This document shows, in pieces, positions 24,091 through 37,932 of a DNA stretch of 64,000 nucleotides. Each line of letters begins with the position of its first letter. Position 1 is the first letter of the stretch. Both the position numbers and the translations under genes were made by a program. The notes below the pieces were generated by a model. That model searched no databases, was not told the DNA's origin, and saw only the letters and a program-made list of their open reading frames with translations. The DNA is from Carallia brachiata (taxonomy: Eukaryota; Streptophyta; Magnoliopsida; Malpighiales; Rhizophoraceae): NCBI GenBank assembly GCA_021464245.1, contig JADCRB010000016.1, positions 15,632,588-15,696,587 on the forward strand, in the 5' to 3' direction.

Positions 24091-25809
24091 TTTCTTCTCT
24101 CTTTTTTTTTTTTTCCGGAAACAAAATTTCTGTGGTTAGGCATTTATTATTTGATTATGCGACCTTTAGTTTATAAAATCCTTTTTTTTTTTACCTCAAA
24201 AAAAAAGTTGTATAATCGGTATATAAATCATTTCTCATTTAATCTCCTCGTAAATAAAACTCATCACTCAAATACTATTATATTTAAGTGAGTCTTCCAC
24301 ACATATTACTGCGGTATTAACGAGTTTGAAATGCACAGTGCACAATGTACAATATCCCTGCCAATTTAAAGGCACTTCTATAAGGACTGGAATTTGGGTC
24401 ATCAGATTACTAATCATACTACCATTTCGGACGACAATTTAGATTAATTAAACTTTCAACGTTTCAATTTATAAGATTTTGTATATTTTGGCAGAAATTT
24501 TTGAAAATTTTAAAATAAAAATTATTATTAAAAGTGTAAGACCTAAAATACCACGTTGCTTTTGGTCCCTCCATGTCTGTTTTATGTGTCCACCAATATT
24601 TTGCCTTACAATTTTGAGTCACTGAACCAAACAAAAAAAAAGACATGCAAAGTCTAACCAATGAAACTAATAAATCTAAAGTTGAACCAACCAACTAGTG
24701 TGTGGTCAGTTTGGGTAGATATTGATTCTGCTGGACTGGTTCAATGGTTACTTATATTCTTTGAGTTTGTTCAAGCTAATTGACTCAGTTGAAAAGGTCA
24801 AACGGATTTATTGGTTCACAATTGAATTATTTGGTTCACTAATTTTTTTTTTTTACCAATTTGAAAAGGAGAATCAAACCAGACCTTAAGTCAGTTACAA
24901 ATTTTTCCAATTAAACCAGCTAGTCTAGTTTTCATAATTAGTTAATTTTTTGTTATCTTTCAAAGCATAATAATGCAATTTTAAGCATATAATTTTGTGA
25001 TTGTCTTACATATAAGCCAATTTAAAAAAAAAAAAGGAATTTGGGCCATGGTGGTGTCCCAAGGTTTTTCGGCGCCCTGAGCCCTACCGACCCCACCATC
25101 GCCATTGTCGACACAAGATTCTTAATCGGAAGGAATGCCATGGCCAATAGATGGGCGCCGTAATAAGTAATGACCATTATTTTTTTTCTTAGGATGACGG
25201 CAAATTCACATGATCATAATTTAATTAGTATTGAAGTATTGTTTAAAATTGAAGATTTCGAATTCCTATCTTAATCTAAAGTCAATTAACCAAAAATTTA
25301 AAAAAAAAAAAAAAAAAAGGCAAAGCTTGGTTGGAGTGTTCTGGCCCCAATTGCTCCCTGCTTTGAGTTCTTTAGTTTTGAGGCTTAGAGTCTCTCCTTT
25401 ATGACTAAAAAAAAATTCTACACTTCTTGCAAATTATCTCTAAATAGTCTATGAGTTAACTAACAAGTTATATTGTGCTTCCAAAACATTATTGGACAAC
25501 ATAAATCTAAGGCAAAGTGATAGCTCATTATTATTATTATCATCTTTTTTTTTTTTTTTTTTGCCTCAACATCGTGCATATTGGGGCACTGGATATTCAC
25601 AGGTAACCCAACCTCTCCATTTCTTTTATAAGACTTCCAAGTCAAAATTTTGATTAATTAATTAGCATCGTATCATAAACGTGAAAATAAATTATAATTT
25701 ACAATCTCTGGAAGCTGGTAGATTTGTTTCACAGCCGCAAGAATATGTACCTAACTCGCAACAAGAAAACAAATATTAAATTAAAGCTTACAAATAAACT
25801 TTTGACTAA

Positions 25810-25904
25810 GTACGAGCCATTTAATATGTTTTATTTTTATACATTATTTTGGGAAAGTCCATTGTACTACGTACGAGTCATTTAATATGTTTTATTTTAT
25901 ACAT
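25810..25904. repeat. Direct duplication of about 35 bp
   Basis: GTACGAGCCATTTAATATG... at 25810-25844 recurs at 25871-25904 with one substitution and one base deleted in a T run; the two copies are 26 bases apart. Confidence 0.8.
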
Positions 25905-28900
25905 GAGTTTGATTATTTTGATTTTTTTAAGAAAAAATAAAATAAATATAATATAAAGTTGGTAAATGTCAATAATTCTAAGCCCCACCACCATGCATGC
26001 TGACCAAACATAATTCAGGTGCCTAAAAAATTCTCATGTACTTAAGTTACATGAAAAAATATATGCAAAGGCCTGTATTTTGATTGAAGTTTGGCATTGC
26101 CTTCATTGGCATAAGATGACTTCTCTCTACCTTGCTTAAACAAAATGCATCTAACAATAATAAGCAAGCAATATTGTTTGTTTCCAGGGAAAATGCATTG
26201 GCACAAGTTAGACTCTGAGCATTGATTGCCGCTTGAACAATTACTTAACTAACAAGGGAACAAAAAAAAAAAAAAAACAAAACAAAACAAAACAAGTTCA
26301 ATGTGAACTGACTTTAAATTATACAATATGAGTATTTTTTTCTTTTTTGCAGGCGCAATTACATGAAGATATTAATTAAAAGACACCAGAAAATTAATGA
26401 GATGTAATAAGAAAGATTTAAATTAATTTAATGCAAAAAGAAAACTTACGGAACTCAATATTTCATTAAAAAAATAACCAAACAAGAAAAAAACAACAAG
26501 TGTAGTAGTTGCTCTCATTAAATTATATTTTGCAAAACTATGTACATATCAATGCAAGTACAAAATAAATTAAGAGTATAATAACATATCATGATAAGAT
26601 ATGTGGTAAAAATAAATTTAAAATTATATAAAATAATCGCACAATTTTGAATTTGAATTATTTTAAAAATATTTCAAATTTCAAAGGACATCATTAACGT
26701 AGATGCTAACCAACTTTAAAATTTGTTTTCTCCTAATCCAACAAATTAGGAGTGATAATTCCTAAGCAACTAATTGCACGTCACTGATGATTTTAAAAAG
26801 GTGTATGCAGCCAGCTCAGACACACGGAGGTAAAACGGTGTCCTCGGAGTTGAAGACAAAAACAACTGCGGACCCTACAAAAGAACAAAAGTGCACCCTG
26901 TTGGCTTGTTCCTATTGGCCTAACCGTTGACGTCGTGTGCTGACGTGTCAGACAGTTGGCTTTTGATGCAGACTAAGACGTTTCTTTCTGGTGGCAGGGG
27001 AACAGGGTCCCACCCGGGACCCAAATTTCGAGGAAGTTTCTACCAACGTGGCGCTGATGTGAAGTCAGAAAAGACATGACTCGGTGCTGACTCGGACTTT
27101 CTGATTTGTTTATTAAAGTTTCTGATAAAAAAGCAATGAAAAAAGGGTGAAAGAAAGTTGTTGGGCACCACCGAATCACCGATCGTGGCTTGGTGATGGA
27201 AGGAATTTTTTTTTTTTTGTAAAGATTATAAGAATATATTTGGTGAGATATGTACGATGTATATAGTTAATTAAAAAAAATTTAATAATTTATTTATTTT
27301 TTATTTTTAAAATTAATATAATTTTTATAATTTAATGATTCACATCATTACATATTTATTATATTTTTATAATTGCATGATTTTTTTATTTGATTATTAT
27401 ATAAATTATAAATTGAAATATTTGTTATGATATTTAATAGAATTAATTATACATCTATTATTATTTAATTTTAAGAGTGGCTAGTAATCTTTATTTGATG
27501 ACATAAAGTTTGTTTTTTTCAAAAATACTTCAATGTAAAAACTCAGCTCTACTCTTTAGTCTGATGAATGCAATCTTTTCTGTTGAGGCAACGAGAAAAC
27601 ACTTTTGTTTTTCCCTTTTCACTGAATAAAAAAAAGAAAAAAAGAAGGGGCAGTTTCTGTACACGAAAAGTTACATCAAAACAAAAGAGGAAACCGTGCA
27701 CGAAAAGGACCAATAAAGACGGAGGAAAAGGGTCAACATTACAGCCATGTTTGAGTAAAGTCAACTCTGATATCTGGCGATCGAAAGTTACCTTATTTTT
27801 TTTGGTTTTTGTAGAAATTAGAGTTCACTAATTCTAATCACAGTTCACACGGTTAATGACAATTAAAATTGATAAACGATGAACAATAAATTTAATAGTG
27901 AAAGAACGTTACGTTTCTATGGTGCGCTCATAGAATAACTCCCTTCCTAGACTAATGTTGAATAAAACTCTATGACAAATTAGAAACTGTAAGTTCTAAT
28001 CAAATAATAATAGATCTTCTTTAACCACTTGGGTTTCATATAGTTTTACTTACTTGTTAAAAAAAAAAAGAATCATAAAAACAACTGTTAAATTGTCTTG
28101 ACTGTTGCGATGTTATTACTTCAACTTCTAGCAAATGGTAAACATTAATGATAGGTGCTTACAATATTAGCAATAGTCCTTCACAAGTGCTCAGTGCTTT
28201 AGAATGACTTAATTAAGGGAATGATATTTGTGTTATTTTAAACATGTCTAACGTATGCCTACAAATACTTTAATTAAGAAGAATGGTCAAATGCAAGTGA
28301 ACAGTGAGAAAAAACAAATATAACGATCTAAATTAATTTGAGAATCTTTGGCTACGAAAGATTTACATTGCAACAATTAGATCCCATAGTAAAACTTAGT
28401 CCATAATAGAACCAAATAATAAGAAAAATTAACATAATTAACCCAATCAAATTGGGGATCAAGGTTGTTATTATGATTGTGGACAAACCCTTTTGTATGC
28501 TATTAAGAGTCACTTCATCTATTGTCAATCTTATCATGCAAAATGGTGAAATTTTTATAAGGTGACCTTGAGTATTAAATCAAGTAGTCACTGATTTTAT
28601 TGACCAAGAGTGTGGTTAGGAATTCTACTCCCAGCAAACTGCTTTCTTCTTCCTTTCTATATGAGTTTAACTCTCCTTAAGATTAAAAAAAAAAACGAAA
28701 AAAAATCTCGTAAGGTAACTGAATTAGTTTTGAGGACTTCGCTGTGCAAACGCATGTTGTTGCCCAATGCCACAGAAAAAGGCAAAGTATAAACTCCGTA
28801 AATTCAGTGGGAACGCCCATCATGATTCAGAGTAGGCTAGGTGGTGCCCAACAATATGTGAAACACAAGATTTACCCTGATTGACCGCAAACCTAATTTG

Positions 28901-29287
28901 CTCAACTGAATTTCACTGTTCACTGTTCAGTTTGATTATTCAAGTAGCGACCTTCTAGGTCCATGTTAATGATTCAAAATCCGGCGGCCAACTTGTCGCT
29001 TGAAATTAATCCTCAACAACCAGGACGGATTCAAACACACATAAAAGAGGAAAAAGAAAAGTGTCATTGCATCACCCTTTCAATTTCACGTTTGTTGTTG
29101 CTTTTACTTTTGTTTTTAGGTGTACTCATATTCAATGTTGGAGAGCAGCCCCAAGCAGGACTCGTGAGAAAAAAATATTGAGTCTATGATTCCTTTCTAC
29201 TTGTAATTTACCTTCTTCTCCCTCTCTTTTTTAATTTGAAATTAGCATTGTTACATGACTACACGAATTTATAGTTAAACAGTATCC

Positions 29288-29413
29288 ATATTGTAACTAG
29301 CAATATATTTTGTGCAACAATAATAAAAAAATGTGCATCAAAAAAATAATCTTATTTTTTTGTTACACATTTTAATATTGTGGTTGCACAAAATATAATA
29401 ACTGTTGCAATAT
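29288..29413. mobile_element. Foldback (hairpin) element, 126 bp
   Basis: The left arm ATATTTTGTGCAACAATAAT (from about 29305) is mirrored by the right arm ATTGTGGTTGCACAAAATAT (ending about 29396). The pairing extends outward through ATATTG...AAC to about 29288 and 29413. The interior is A/T-only spacer. It is a MITE-like inverted repeat without an obvious target duplication. Confidence 0.5.
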
Positions 29414-30221
29414 CAACATTGTTTGGTCATATAAATGTGTGGCCATCTAACAATTTCATTTAAAATTTTTTAACCACACAATCTATACTTAAAATTTCAA
29501 CATTTAAATACTTAAATATATAAATGATAAATATATAAAAATAAAAAATTTTAGTGAGACTTAATTAAAATAAAAAATTATATAATTAATTTGTATATAT
29601 AAAATTATGTGTGAATTATATTAAAAAAGAAAAGGAAGAACAATACACGCCTTTCTTACAATGTAAGAGAGTAAAAACTATTGTTCAAAATACAAGTAAA
29701 ATTTGTCTTTTGAAGTGATAGTCCAGTATTAATTTGGCATGTTGATCTCATGCCTGACCACCTATATTCAAGTTTTCACACTTATATTTTGGAAGCAATG
29801 TTCCTCTCTTACTTGCCAACTTGTATGTACTTGCGTAGTGTTGACTTCAAATTAGTTAATACTATAATCAATTTGAAAGAGTCATATATGGTGAGTTTAC
29901 ATTTTTAAGAATGGTTAAATGAGATATTATAATAGTTTAAACACTAATTTCAACTTACAAGTATTATGATTACTATATTTATAAGTAATTTTTTTAAAAT
30001 TTAAAAAAAAAATACAAGATAAAATTATTGGTTGAGACGAGGCAATCACGCACCAAAGTTTTAAGGTCAAAGTACTTTTCCTTTTTTCTCAAGAATCGGG
30101 CCAACAAAATGTTTAAGAGGGGCAACAACAGCACTGAACAACGGAAACAAACGCCTCAAGTTGAGGACTTCGCATCCTAGGCCTTTAATAGTTTGTCAAT
30201 ACGCGACTTTCCTTTGCGATT

Positions 30222-30273
30222 AAGATTACTTTTCAATGATTCTAAAAAAAAAAACAAGAAGATTACTTTTCAA
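30222..30273 (+). mobile_element. Poly(A)-core micro-insertion with target duplication
   Basis: A perfect 15-base direct repeat, AAGATTACTTTTCAA (30222-30236 and 30259-30273), flanks 22 bases: tgattct, poly(A), caag. Confidence 0.6.
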
Positions 30274-31744
30274 CGAGTAGGACGTGGAACAAGGGTCCCA
30301 ATCTACCAGCTGTTCACTAATTGCAAAAAATTGACGTGGAACTAAATAGCGGTCGAGTACTCTTAAGAACATTTTTTTTTTCTCCCAACACGAGTCGTTT
30401 CTGTATATTTTACATATGAAACTAATCTTTGTTTATGGTACTGAAATTATCACTGACCTAAAAAAATTTAATCGTATAAAAATTTAAATACAAAATTTTT
30501 TTTATTATAAATTATTCTCACACAAAATTTAAAACATTCGACCACTCAAATCAACTCATTAAGTTATGTTTAGAACATTACTAGCTCTACGTATTAGTTG
30601 TTCAGAAAGAAACTATGCACAAGCCCAGCTCAGCTCGATAGGCTTAGCTTGGTCTGAGAAGTGGTAATTCAGTTTGAATAAACTTAATTTAAGAAAATCG
30701 CCGCCTTTAGAATCAATAAGAAAACAAGTGTTAAATTTCATATCAGTGAATAAACCAAGGCGAAAAAGGAAACGTTTTTCGCTCGGCGCCTAAAGCGCAC
30801 TATGCCCCGCTTGAACTAATGGGAGTTTTCGGTGGAACCGGTTAGCCACGCGAGCTTTGAAAATGTACCAACTTGAACATCAATGTCATATTATTTTGGA
30901 GAAATTGACAGCTGATTACTAGCTAGCTTGATTGCAATTGACAAAGCTGAATCAATAATTTTTAAATTATGTTGTCGGCCACTAAGCACGTTGTTTGTCA
31001 TATGCTCAACGTGGACAAAAACCTCACATCTCTGATTGCTTCTGAAGCTCTCGTGGGACTCGAGGACAAAGGTTGATAGATACAGGATACTAAAATTGGA
31101 TGCAGCATCAGGTTATGAGAGAGACATGAGGGAGAGCGAAAAAAAAAAAGAGATATGGAACAGCCAACCAAGATAATAATATTGAATTATTTATAATCAA
31201 GTTTCTTGCAACAGATTTTTAACATTAATTCAAATAATTACTAATTTTATTAATTGAAAATATAATTAGAAGTCCAATTTTTTATAATATTTCTCTTTTT
31301 TTTTTCTTTTTTATAAATTTAATCGTCTATTAAAACAAAAAAAAGAGTAATAATATTAGACACGACTCTAATATCACGAAAGTGCACTATTGGAATTTCA
31401 GCAGTTTTTTTCTTTTTTTTTAAATTCAAAACTCAAAAGATGGATTTTTTTAAATAATGATATAGAGTAATATTAAGTACATTTAAAGTAATATTATAAA
31501 ATTTTGTTTTTATTATAAAAATTATATTTAACATAATAGTAAATACTATTTAAAATAATACTAAATATTATTTAAATTTTTTTTTGTAAAACTTAAATTT
31601 TTATAAAAAAATTAAAATCCAAACCAAAAATATGGAATAGCTTTTCCTTAGAACATTGTGGACTGCTTTTTGTGCGGTTCCGTGATAAATAGAACTGTCA
31701 AAAAAAAATGTCACTTCAATACACTAATTTAACAAGCTTTAATT

Positions 31745-31985
31745 AGAGTTAAAGTTATCACTTAAAGTGGTAGTTAAGTAGTAATTCAGTGTATTTTTAT
31801 ATTAATAATTTGAGTTCGAGTCTCTACATTGGCGCTCTCCCCTAACACAAGCTAGGGGCCCCTTTGAGTACAGGTAATAATGCGCGGCGTTGAGAGTCGG
31901 TTCAACATTTATCGTGGTCTCTAGTAACAGAGTCATGTTCGATCTTATAGGTGTTCGGATATTGGATCTGCTCCTTTGACGTAAA
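31745..31985. repeat. Dispersed SINE-like repeat, copy 1
   Basis: Shares two blocks with 42820-43075. One is an AGTGGTAGTTAAGTAGTAAT… segment leading to a B-box-like GAGTTCGAGTCTC. The other is TCATGTTCGATCTTAT…GGATAT. The same order and spacing in both places shows common descent. The central part (31850-31900) is GC-richer in this copy. Confidence 0.5.
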
Positions 31986-34791
31986 GTAAAGGAAGCATGA
32001 CAACAGTAAACATATCAACTTCTGCTTAAAAATTTAATGACCGATATAATTTCAATAAATCTTTTTTTCTATTAAAAAAAATTAGTGCTAAAGTCATGGC
32101 TCAGGGCTTGAATTAACAGTGTAGAGTCAAAAAGGGGAAAAAAAGGGGAAAAATTATGTAAGTTTACTTTTTCTTCAACCAATTCGGAAGCGATCTAAGT
32201 TATACAATAAAGAATTTCTTTTTGTAAATCAATTTTGATCAAAACTGGCAAAAAAAACTTTTTACGCCTGGGGACTCATATTAGTAACTCTTCAATTTTT
32301 TTGTAAGTCTCACATTTTCCCAATGTCCAAAATGGCCTTTGGACACAAAACATAATGGATGCTTGATTAGTCAATATAGAAGATAAGCAACCTGGTTGAA
32401 GCGATTTATTATTGTTTTTGACTGCAGCATGAGCAAGTTGCTTGAAGTCGAACTAGGTAAAGGCCGGATAGAGAAAAGAGCTTCCAAATTGTGCAAATGG
32501 CCCAAAAAAAAACAAAGTAGCAACAGCATCCGTTTCTGCCACTGTGTACGTGCACAAAAAAAACATACTATAGACAACAAAAGCATGAACAATTTGGCCA
32601 AAAGGATAACATATTTAAAAAATGATGAGAGAGGACAAACTCTCGACTGGATATCTAAAGAGCCTGAAAAGAATGTAGCGACAAAAACAAGAGTAGCAAT
32701 TTCTCCTCTCAGATTGTCCAAAAGGCTAGGGCTCAAACCATAACTAGAGATTTAAAAAAAAAAAAAATTCATTACACAACTTAATTTTAAGTAATAATAA
32801 AATAATCACACAGTATTTAACGACATCTAATAATTTATTTATATTTTTTAAAACAAATTTCAAACATCTAACTATTTATATTACTTTATTGTTACCTCAA
32901 TGTTATTACATAGTATTTCAAAGAAAAAAAAATCTCTTTTTATTCTGAATAGACAAATTTAGGGTTTGAGTTCTGGCTCCTTGCAGTTTGCCAAAGTCAA
33001 CACTACACATGAAGTTGAAACACATGATCCTTCAGAAAATCCTAGAATTGCTAGAAGTCACATATCTACATGTTGTCCTGATTGTTGGAGATAAGTGTGC
33101 GCTATGAGAAGTTAAAAATCCCACGTTGAAAGAGAAGTAAAAGGGTAGGCATCATATATATAGCAAACACCTGTAACTGAATATCTTTAAAGTTTTTTGT
33201 AAGAAGTGATCTCAGACCTATTAAAAATTGCTCTCCCTTATTGAGAAATAGGGGCTTAATCCGACATAGGGGGTGGAGATCAGGAGCTTATAGAACTTGT
33301 ATGGATGAACATGATTGTGATCCCATATATCTGGGTTTGCACTTCCTAAAAATTTGTTTTGGATAAGGAAGACTTGATTGTAAGACTGCAATATCCTGTC
33401 GCATGTTAGCCCACTTGCAAAATTTTGTCTGCCTATATGTTCAATTATGTGAAGAATTTTGAACCAATAACTTACTCTTTGAGGAATGCTCCAAGTTCCA
33501 TGGTTGTTTTGGGCAATTAATTTAGAGCAAGTGTCATTAATTTTATCGCTTGATAGAGTTACATGCCATTTAAATTTAATGTCAAGAATCTGATACCAAC
33601 CAATAGGCATTCGGGGTGATCAATAACTGAGAGTTTTTGATTCATCCAAGAAAGTCAAAGAACATTTCAAGGCATGCACATGGTACAAAAGCAAAAGGCA
33701 CGAGGTGGGTGAGCTAGTTTTGGCATTGTTGGTGCTTAGAAATCTTAATTATTTCTTATTAATTAGCCCGTCCGCATTTGACATACATATTTAGATTCTT
33801 TTCTTGGTGGGTAAACATAGGCATAACCTAATCAAAGCGTGACCTTTTCTTTTGGCCATAATCAAAGCAGGATAGGACGCTTAGGGGCAGAAAAATAATC
33901 ATGATGACAAGAAACCCTTAAGAGTTCACCACCTCTTATAATTGGCCCCATCCAATTGAAATTTTGAACAATAACTTGTTTATATTTGCTAGAATTAATA
34001 TATGATTCATTCGTATGTTTTACTCAACAGTTTTAAGTTTTTTGGTTAAATGATTTATTAAGATGATATCAATTGTAAATTTTTACAAACAAAGCGGGTT
34101 TACATTGTTTATGCTTTTGGCTAATGAATTTCAGTGTAAAGAAACGTGTTATACTTTAATGTATAACCTGTATTAGAAAAAATCATCAGCAATATTGTTA
34201 AGAAAATAAACTTTATCAGAATCACAATGCATACATTGAACATAAGTCATGGAGTGTGCTTTTCTCCCTTTGGGCAAGTAATGTTGAAGCCAAAACCTCA
34301 CTCAGTCCTATGCGTTGTTGAAAGAACATCATACCTATGGACCAGCTAGCGGCCCGGAGCTAAACAAAGCGGATGAAGAAACACGGGACTGATATTTTAG
34401 TGGGCCAAAACAAAAAGTGTGGGTATGGGCTGGATGTCAAGATCCCGTTGACTCAATATTTTTTGAGATTTCTTAAACTAGATCAACTAGTTGCGGGAAG
34501 AAGACAATTGAAGAAGTTAAGGATTTGAATGCTGACTTCACTTTTATTGACATATTATCAATGTCATTTGAGTTACAAGTTCATGACCTTATTAAGTTGA
34601 TATCAATTAGGATGGGATGCGGCCATGCATGTATTTCATGGGCCTCAAATGAAATGAGGGGCATGTCATGTAAGCAGTAATTGTCAGGAATTGGGCCTTG
34701 GTTTTCAGGAGAAAGCTCCAATTGAGGGTTCCAATAACCGGATCCAGTTGCAGGTATTTGCAGCTTTCCTACTTACCACTAATTGCTTGCT

Positions 34792-34809
34792 TATATATAT
34801 ATATATATG
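34792..34809. repeat. (TA)n microsatellite
   Basis: Nine TA units in intergenic DNA. Confidence 0.85.
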
Positions 34810-35626
34810 TTAAAAAATATATATGAAAAACCAATAGCGCAACTAAACATGCTGCCAGTTAATTAACTAGGAAAGCTTTGTTATCAGAAATCAGAAGAAG
34901 ATCAAAGTTTTAGGATTTTTTTTTTTCCTTGGTTATAATTAAAACTTAACATTTTATAACAATTTGGAATAGCTGAAATTTGACTAAAATACGATAAATG
35001 CATAAATTTTTTGGGTACATCCTGCACATTAATTGCTCGCCTTTACGTTTTTTGCTCTTCTTCTTTTTTTTCTTATATTCCTACACAATTTTTTTTTGTC
35101 CATAGTTCAATAATTAAAAAATAAAAGAGATAAGATTATGAGTGATAAATCAAACCCAGTTCATGCAATCGAGACCATTTTAACTGAACTGAAACTCGTA
35201 AAAACTAATTTCTCCGCATATTAATTTCAGTGGAGTGGTCTATCAAGTGTCATTATTCAAGAAAGTTTTTTTTGACCGTTCCGACCAGTAAAACAATTAT
35301 GAATACGGCCTAGGGGGTCAAATTAACAAAATTAAACTCAAACGAAAACAGCCACCAGATAGACCTTAGACCATTTTGCAAAATCTTGTAGAAAACGGCG
35401 CCGCGTCCGTGGAAATAGGTGCTTACAGCTTACTAACAAACCACGATTCCTTTCCGCTCCACCGACAATTGTGGGTCAAACCCACGAGCCCCAAGCAGTT
35501 AATAATGGTAAATACTCATCCAAAATTTTTTCTCTTTGCTCAAAAGAAATTTATTCCCCACAAAATACAGTTAAAAAAAAATTCCAATTTCAATTTACAA
35601 AAATAAATCCCAATTTTCAATTTACA

Positions 35627-35629
<3 letters not shown>

Positions 35630-35662
<33 letters not shown>
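35630..35662. repeat. (CT)n tract
   Basis: Sixteen CT units followed by imperfect CT/TTC repeats, about 430 bases upstream of the GT47 start. An Arg-Glu repeat frame on the other strand is an artefact of this tract. Confidence 0.9.
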
Positions 35663-35670
<8 letters not shown>

Positions 35671-36090
35671 TTCTTTCCGTTTGTCTCTCTTTGGTAAACA
35701 ACAAAACAATTTCAGGCAGAGTAAGAAAAAAAAAGGTCATAGAATTAACAACACTACTTTATCATTATTTTATATTATATAAGAGTAATTATATAACTAC
35801 ACTTAAATATTAATAAAATATAAATTTATTCAAATAATATTTAATAATTTATTTATTTAATTTTGATTCAACCGTTTATTTAGGGTGTTTTCAGTAAACA
35901 AATGATACTTCGGCTGCGTCCCGCTATTTACCATTTTGTTATTTTCCTTCTTACAATTACCGCCTCAAAAGAATCTGCTATCTAAAGTGAATTGAATGTA
36001 CTTCCCTTTTTTATGTTCCTCGGTTCTGTCTTAGCACAAATCTAATCTTTTTCTGTCTCTCCTCCTCTCTCTCCTCTCTCTCTCCTCTTA

Positions 36091-37437
36091 ATGGCCTCCA
36101 AGTTGAAGGCTCTACTTCCCTTCTGCATCTTGTTCATCGCCATCAATTCCAATTCAATCATAGGCCTAGAAGGAGGGAAAGAAACAGGCTGCACCAACCG
36201 TTGGATCCACATCAGACGGCTGCCAGAAAGGTTCAATCTTGATCTCCTGACCAAGTGCTCTGAATACCCACTTATTGAAAGCTTCTGCCTTTACCTACCA
36301 AACCATGGCCTTGGGCCCAAGACCCACAACCGTTCTCATTCTTGGTACCGCACCGACCCGCTCTTGATGGAGCTTACCTTCCATCGACGTATGCTGGAAT
36401 ACCCTTGTCTGACTTCGGATCCCAATCTCGCAAATGCCATCTTTTTGCCTTATTATGCTGGGATCGATGCGCTCAGATATCTTTATGGTCCTGATGTGAA
36501 CAGCAGCATGGAACATGGATTGGATTTGTATGACTATGTCAGGAACAATGATGGTTGGATATGGAAGAGGCGTTCTGGGGTTGATCATTTCTTGGTTATG
36601 GCTCGCCCTGCTTGGGATTTCTCTCAGTCTCCTGATGCTGATCCTCCGATCTGGGGCACTTCGTTTCTTGAATTGCCTGAGTTTTACAATGTAACTGCTT
36701 TGGTTGTTGAGTCCAGGGCTTGGCCTTGGCAGGAGCAGGCGATTCCTTATTTGACCTCATTTCATCCACCAAGTTTGGCATTGCTTGAGGCTTGGATTAA
36801 ACGGGTCAAGGCTTCACGTAGGACCACTTTGATGCTTTTTGCAGGTGGGGGTGGGCTTGGAGCCACCCCTAATATCAGGAAAAGCATTAGGCTAGAATGT
36901 GAAAACAGCACTGGTAGTAGTGCCAGTTTGGGATTTAGAGGGTATCAGTATTCCAACGTTTGTGGCATTGTGGATTGCTCTAATGGAATATGTGAGCACG
37001 ATCCAATAAGGTACATGAGGCCAATGTTACAAGCCTCATTCTGCTTGCAGCCTCCAGGGGACACACCTACTCGGCGGGCCACCTTTGACGGGATCATTGC
37101 GGGGTGTATACCAGTTTTCTTCGAAGAACAATCTGCAAGATCTCAATACGGGTGGCACTTGCCGGCTGAGGCTTACAGGGAGTTTGCTGTGTATATACCG
37201 AAGGAGGATGTGGTCTTCAAAGGGTTGAGGATTTTGGATGTGTTGATGAGAATTCCAAGATCTCGGGTGAGGAGGATGAGGGAAAAGATCATAAAGTTGA
37301 TTCCAAGAGTTTTGTACAGAAAGCACGGCAGTTCTTTGGACTTGAGACAGCAGAAAGATGCATTTGATATTGCAATTGAGGGTACCTTGAAAAGAATAAA
37401 CTCTAGGCTTAAAGGAGAGAATTTTTTTGATCAGTGA
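36091..37437 (+). CDS. GT47 exostosin-family glycosyltransferase (GT19-like, probable xyloglucan-type galactosyltransferase)
   Basis: A single uninterrupted frame of 448 aa in a good plant start context (ctcttaATGGCC) after a CT-rich leader. An N-terminal hydrophobic segment (about residues 7-25) is the signal anchor of a type II Golgi protein. The exostosin domain runs from about residue 38 (WIHIRRLPERFN) to about 400. FCLQPPGDTPTRR begins at F317 and is followed by GCIPVFF, the core sugar-nucleotide region of plant GT47. The sequence fits the MUR3/XLT2 clade A group, closest by recollection to Arabidopsis GT19 (At4g22580), which is also intronless. Predicted role: adding galactose or a similar sugar to a wall polysaccharide side chain; donor and acceptor cannot be read from sequence. 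It points towards KAS III, 495 bases from that gene's stop. Confidence 0.88.
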   Translation: MASKLKALLPFCILFIAINSNSIIGLEGGKETGCTNRWIHIRRLPERFNLDLLTKCSEYPLIESFCLYLPNHGLGPKTHNRSHSWYRTDPLLMELTFHRRMLEYPCLTSDPNLANAIFLPYYAGIDALRYLYGPDVNSSMEHGLDLYDYVRNNDGWIWKRRSGVDHFLVMARPAWDFSQSPDADPPIWGTSFLELPEFYNVTALVVESRAWPWQEQAIPYLTSFHPPSLALLEAWIKRVKASRRTTLMLFAGGGGLGATPNIRKSIRLECENSTGSSASLGFRGYQYSNVCGIVDCSNGICEHDPIRYMRPMLQASFCLQPPGDTPTRRATFDGIIAGCIPVFFEEQSARSQYGWHLPAEAYREFAVYIPKEDVVFKGLRILDVLMRIPRSRVRRMREKIIKLIPRVLYRKHGSSLDLRQQKDAFDIAIEGTLKRINSRLKGENFFDQ

Positions 37438-37932
37438 CCAGAATTTCAGCAAATTGTATTTATTATTTATTGCTTCTGATTGTAACTGCCCTTGTTGTGT
37501 TGGTTAGGCTGCATAGAAAAAGATAGATAACATGTACTTGTTGCTGTATCACTATCAGGTTGTTCAATTCTAATTTATAGGAAATATACGTGAAGTTAAA
37601 ATTTCTAAGCTCCTTATTTTGAGCTAATGTGTGGGGACGATCACTAGGAAAATGACCTGGGAATGAAGTTGAGAGGAAGAGCCTGTAATACTCAGAATTT
37701 AAGGAAATGAAGAAAAAAGAATAAAATTTATTCAAGGTGCCAAAATTATGGGTAACAAAAAGCAAGGAAAAAACAAAATCAGAACAAAAGGGGCCATTGG
37801 AGCCTTTACACATGCGACATCTCTAATTATCTGCACTGCAGATGCAAGGGAAGCAATAAGCTAGAGAACATGTTACGTGGAGTGCCCTTTTCTCTGTTTG
37901 TACTGCTCTTTGATGCTGATAAAAACAAGATT
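37438..37932. other. Convergent 3' flanks of GT47 and KAS III
   Basis: This 495-bp gap must hold both 3' untranslated regions. It is AT-rich with several TTTATT/AATAAA-like sites and no other feature seen. Confidence 0.6.

Larger units (their letters stand above)
21668..36090. other. 14.4-kb intergenic region between TPP and the GT47 gene
   Basis: No gene recognised on either strand; open frames are short and many span poly(A) or poly(T). Contents seen: a degenerate tandem array (22264-22750), two poly(A)/poly(T) micro-insertions (22792-22836, 30222-30273), a GC-rich islet (23925-24090), a 35-bp duplication (25810-25904), a foldback element (29288-29413), a SINE-like dispersed repeat (31745-31985), a (TA)n run (34792-34809) and a (CT)n tract (35630-35662). 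26800-27200 and 33000-33700 are less AT-rich but match nothing I know. Confidence 0.55.

Noticed and set aside
32371..32743. Opposed frames of about 115-121 codons on both strands
   Set aside because: Neither resembles a known family; overlapping antisense frames with homopolymer content are most likely chance.
33221..33610. 129-codon minus-strand frame
   Set aside because: No domain recognised, no splice partners, ordinary AT-rich context; could be a repeat relic but nothing supports a gene.
35540..35740. Arg-Glu repeat protein on the minus strand
   Set aside because: Produced by the (CT)n microsatellite.
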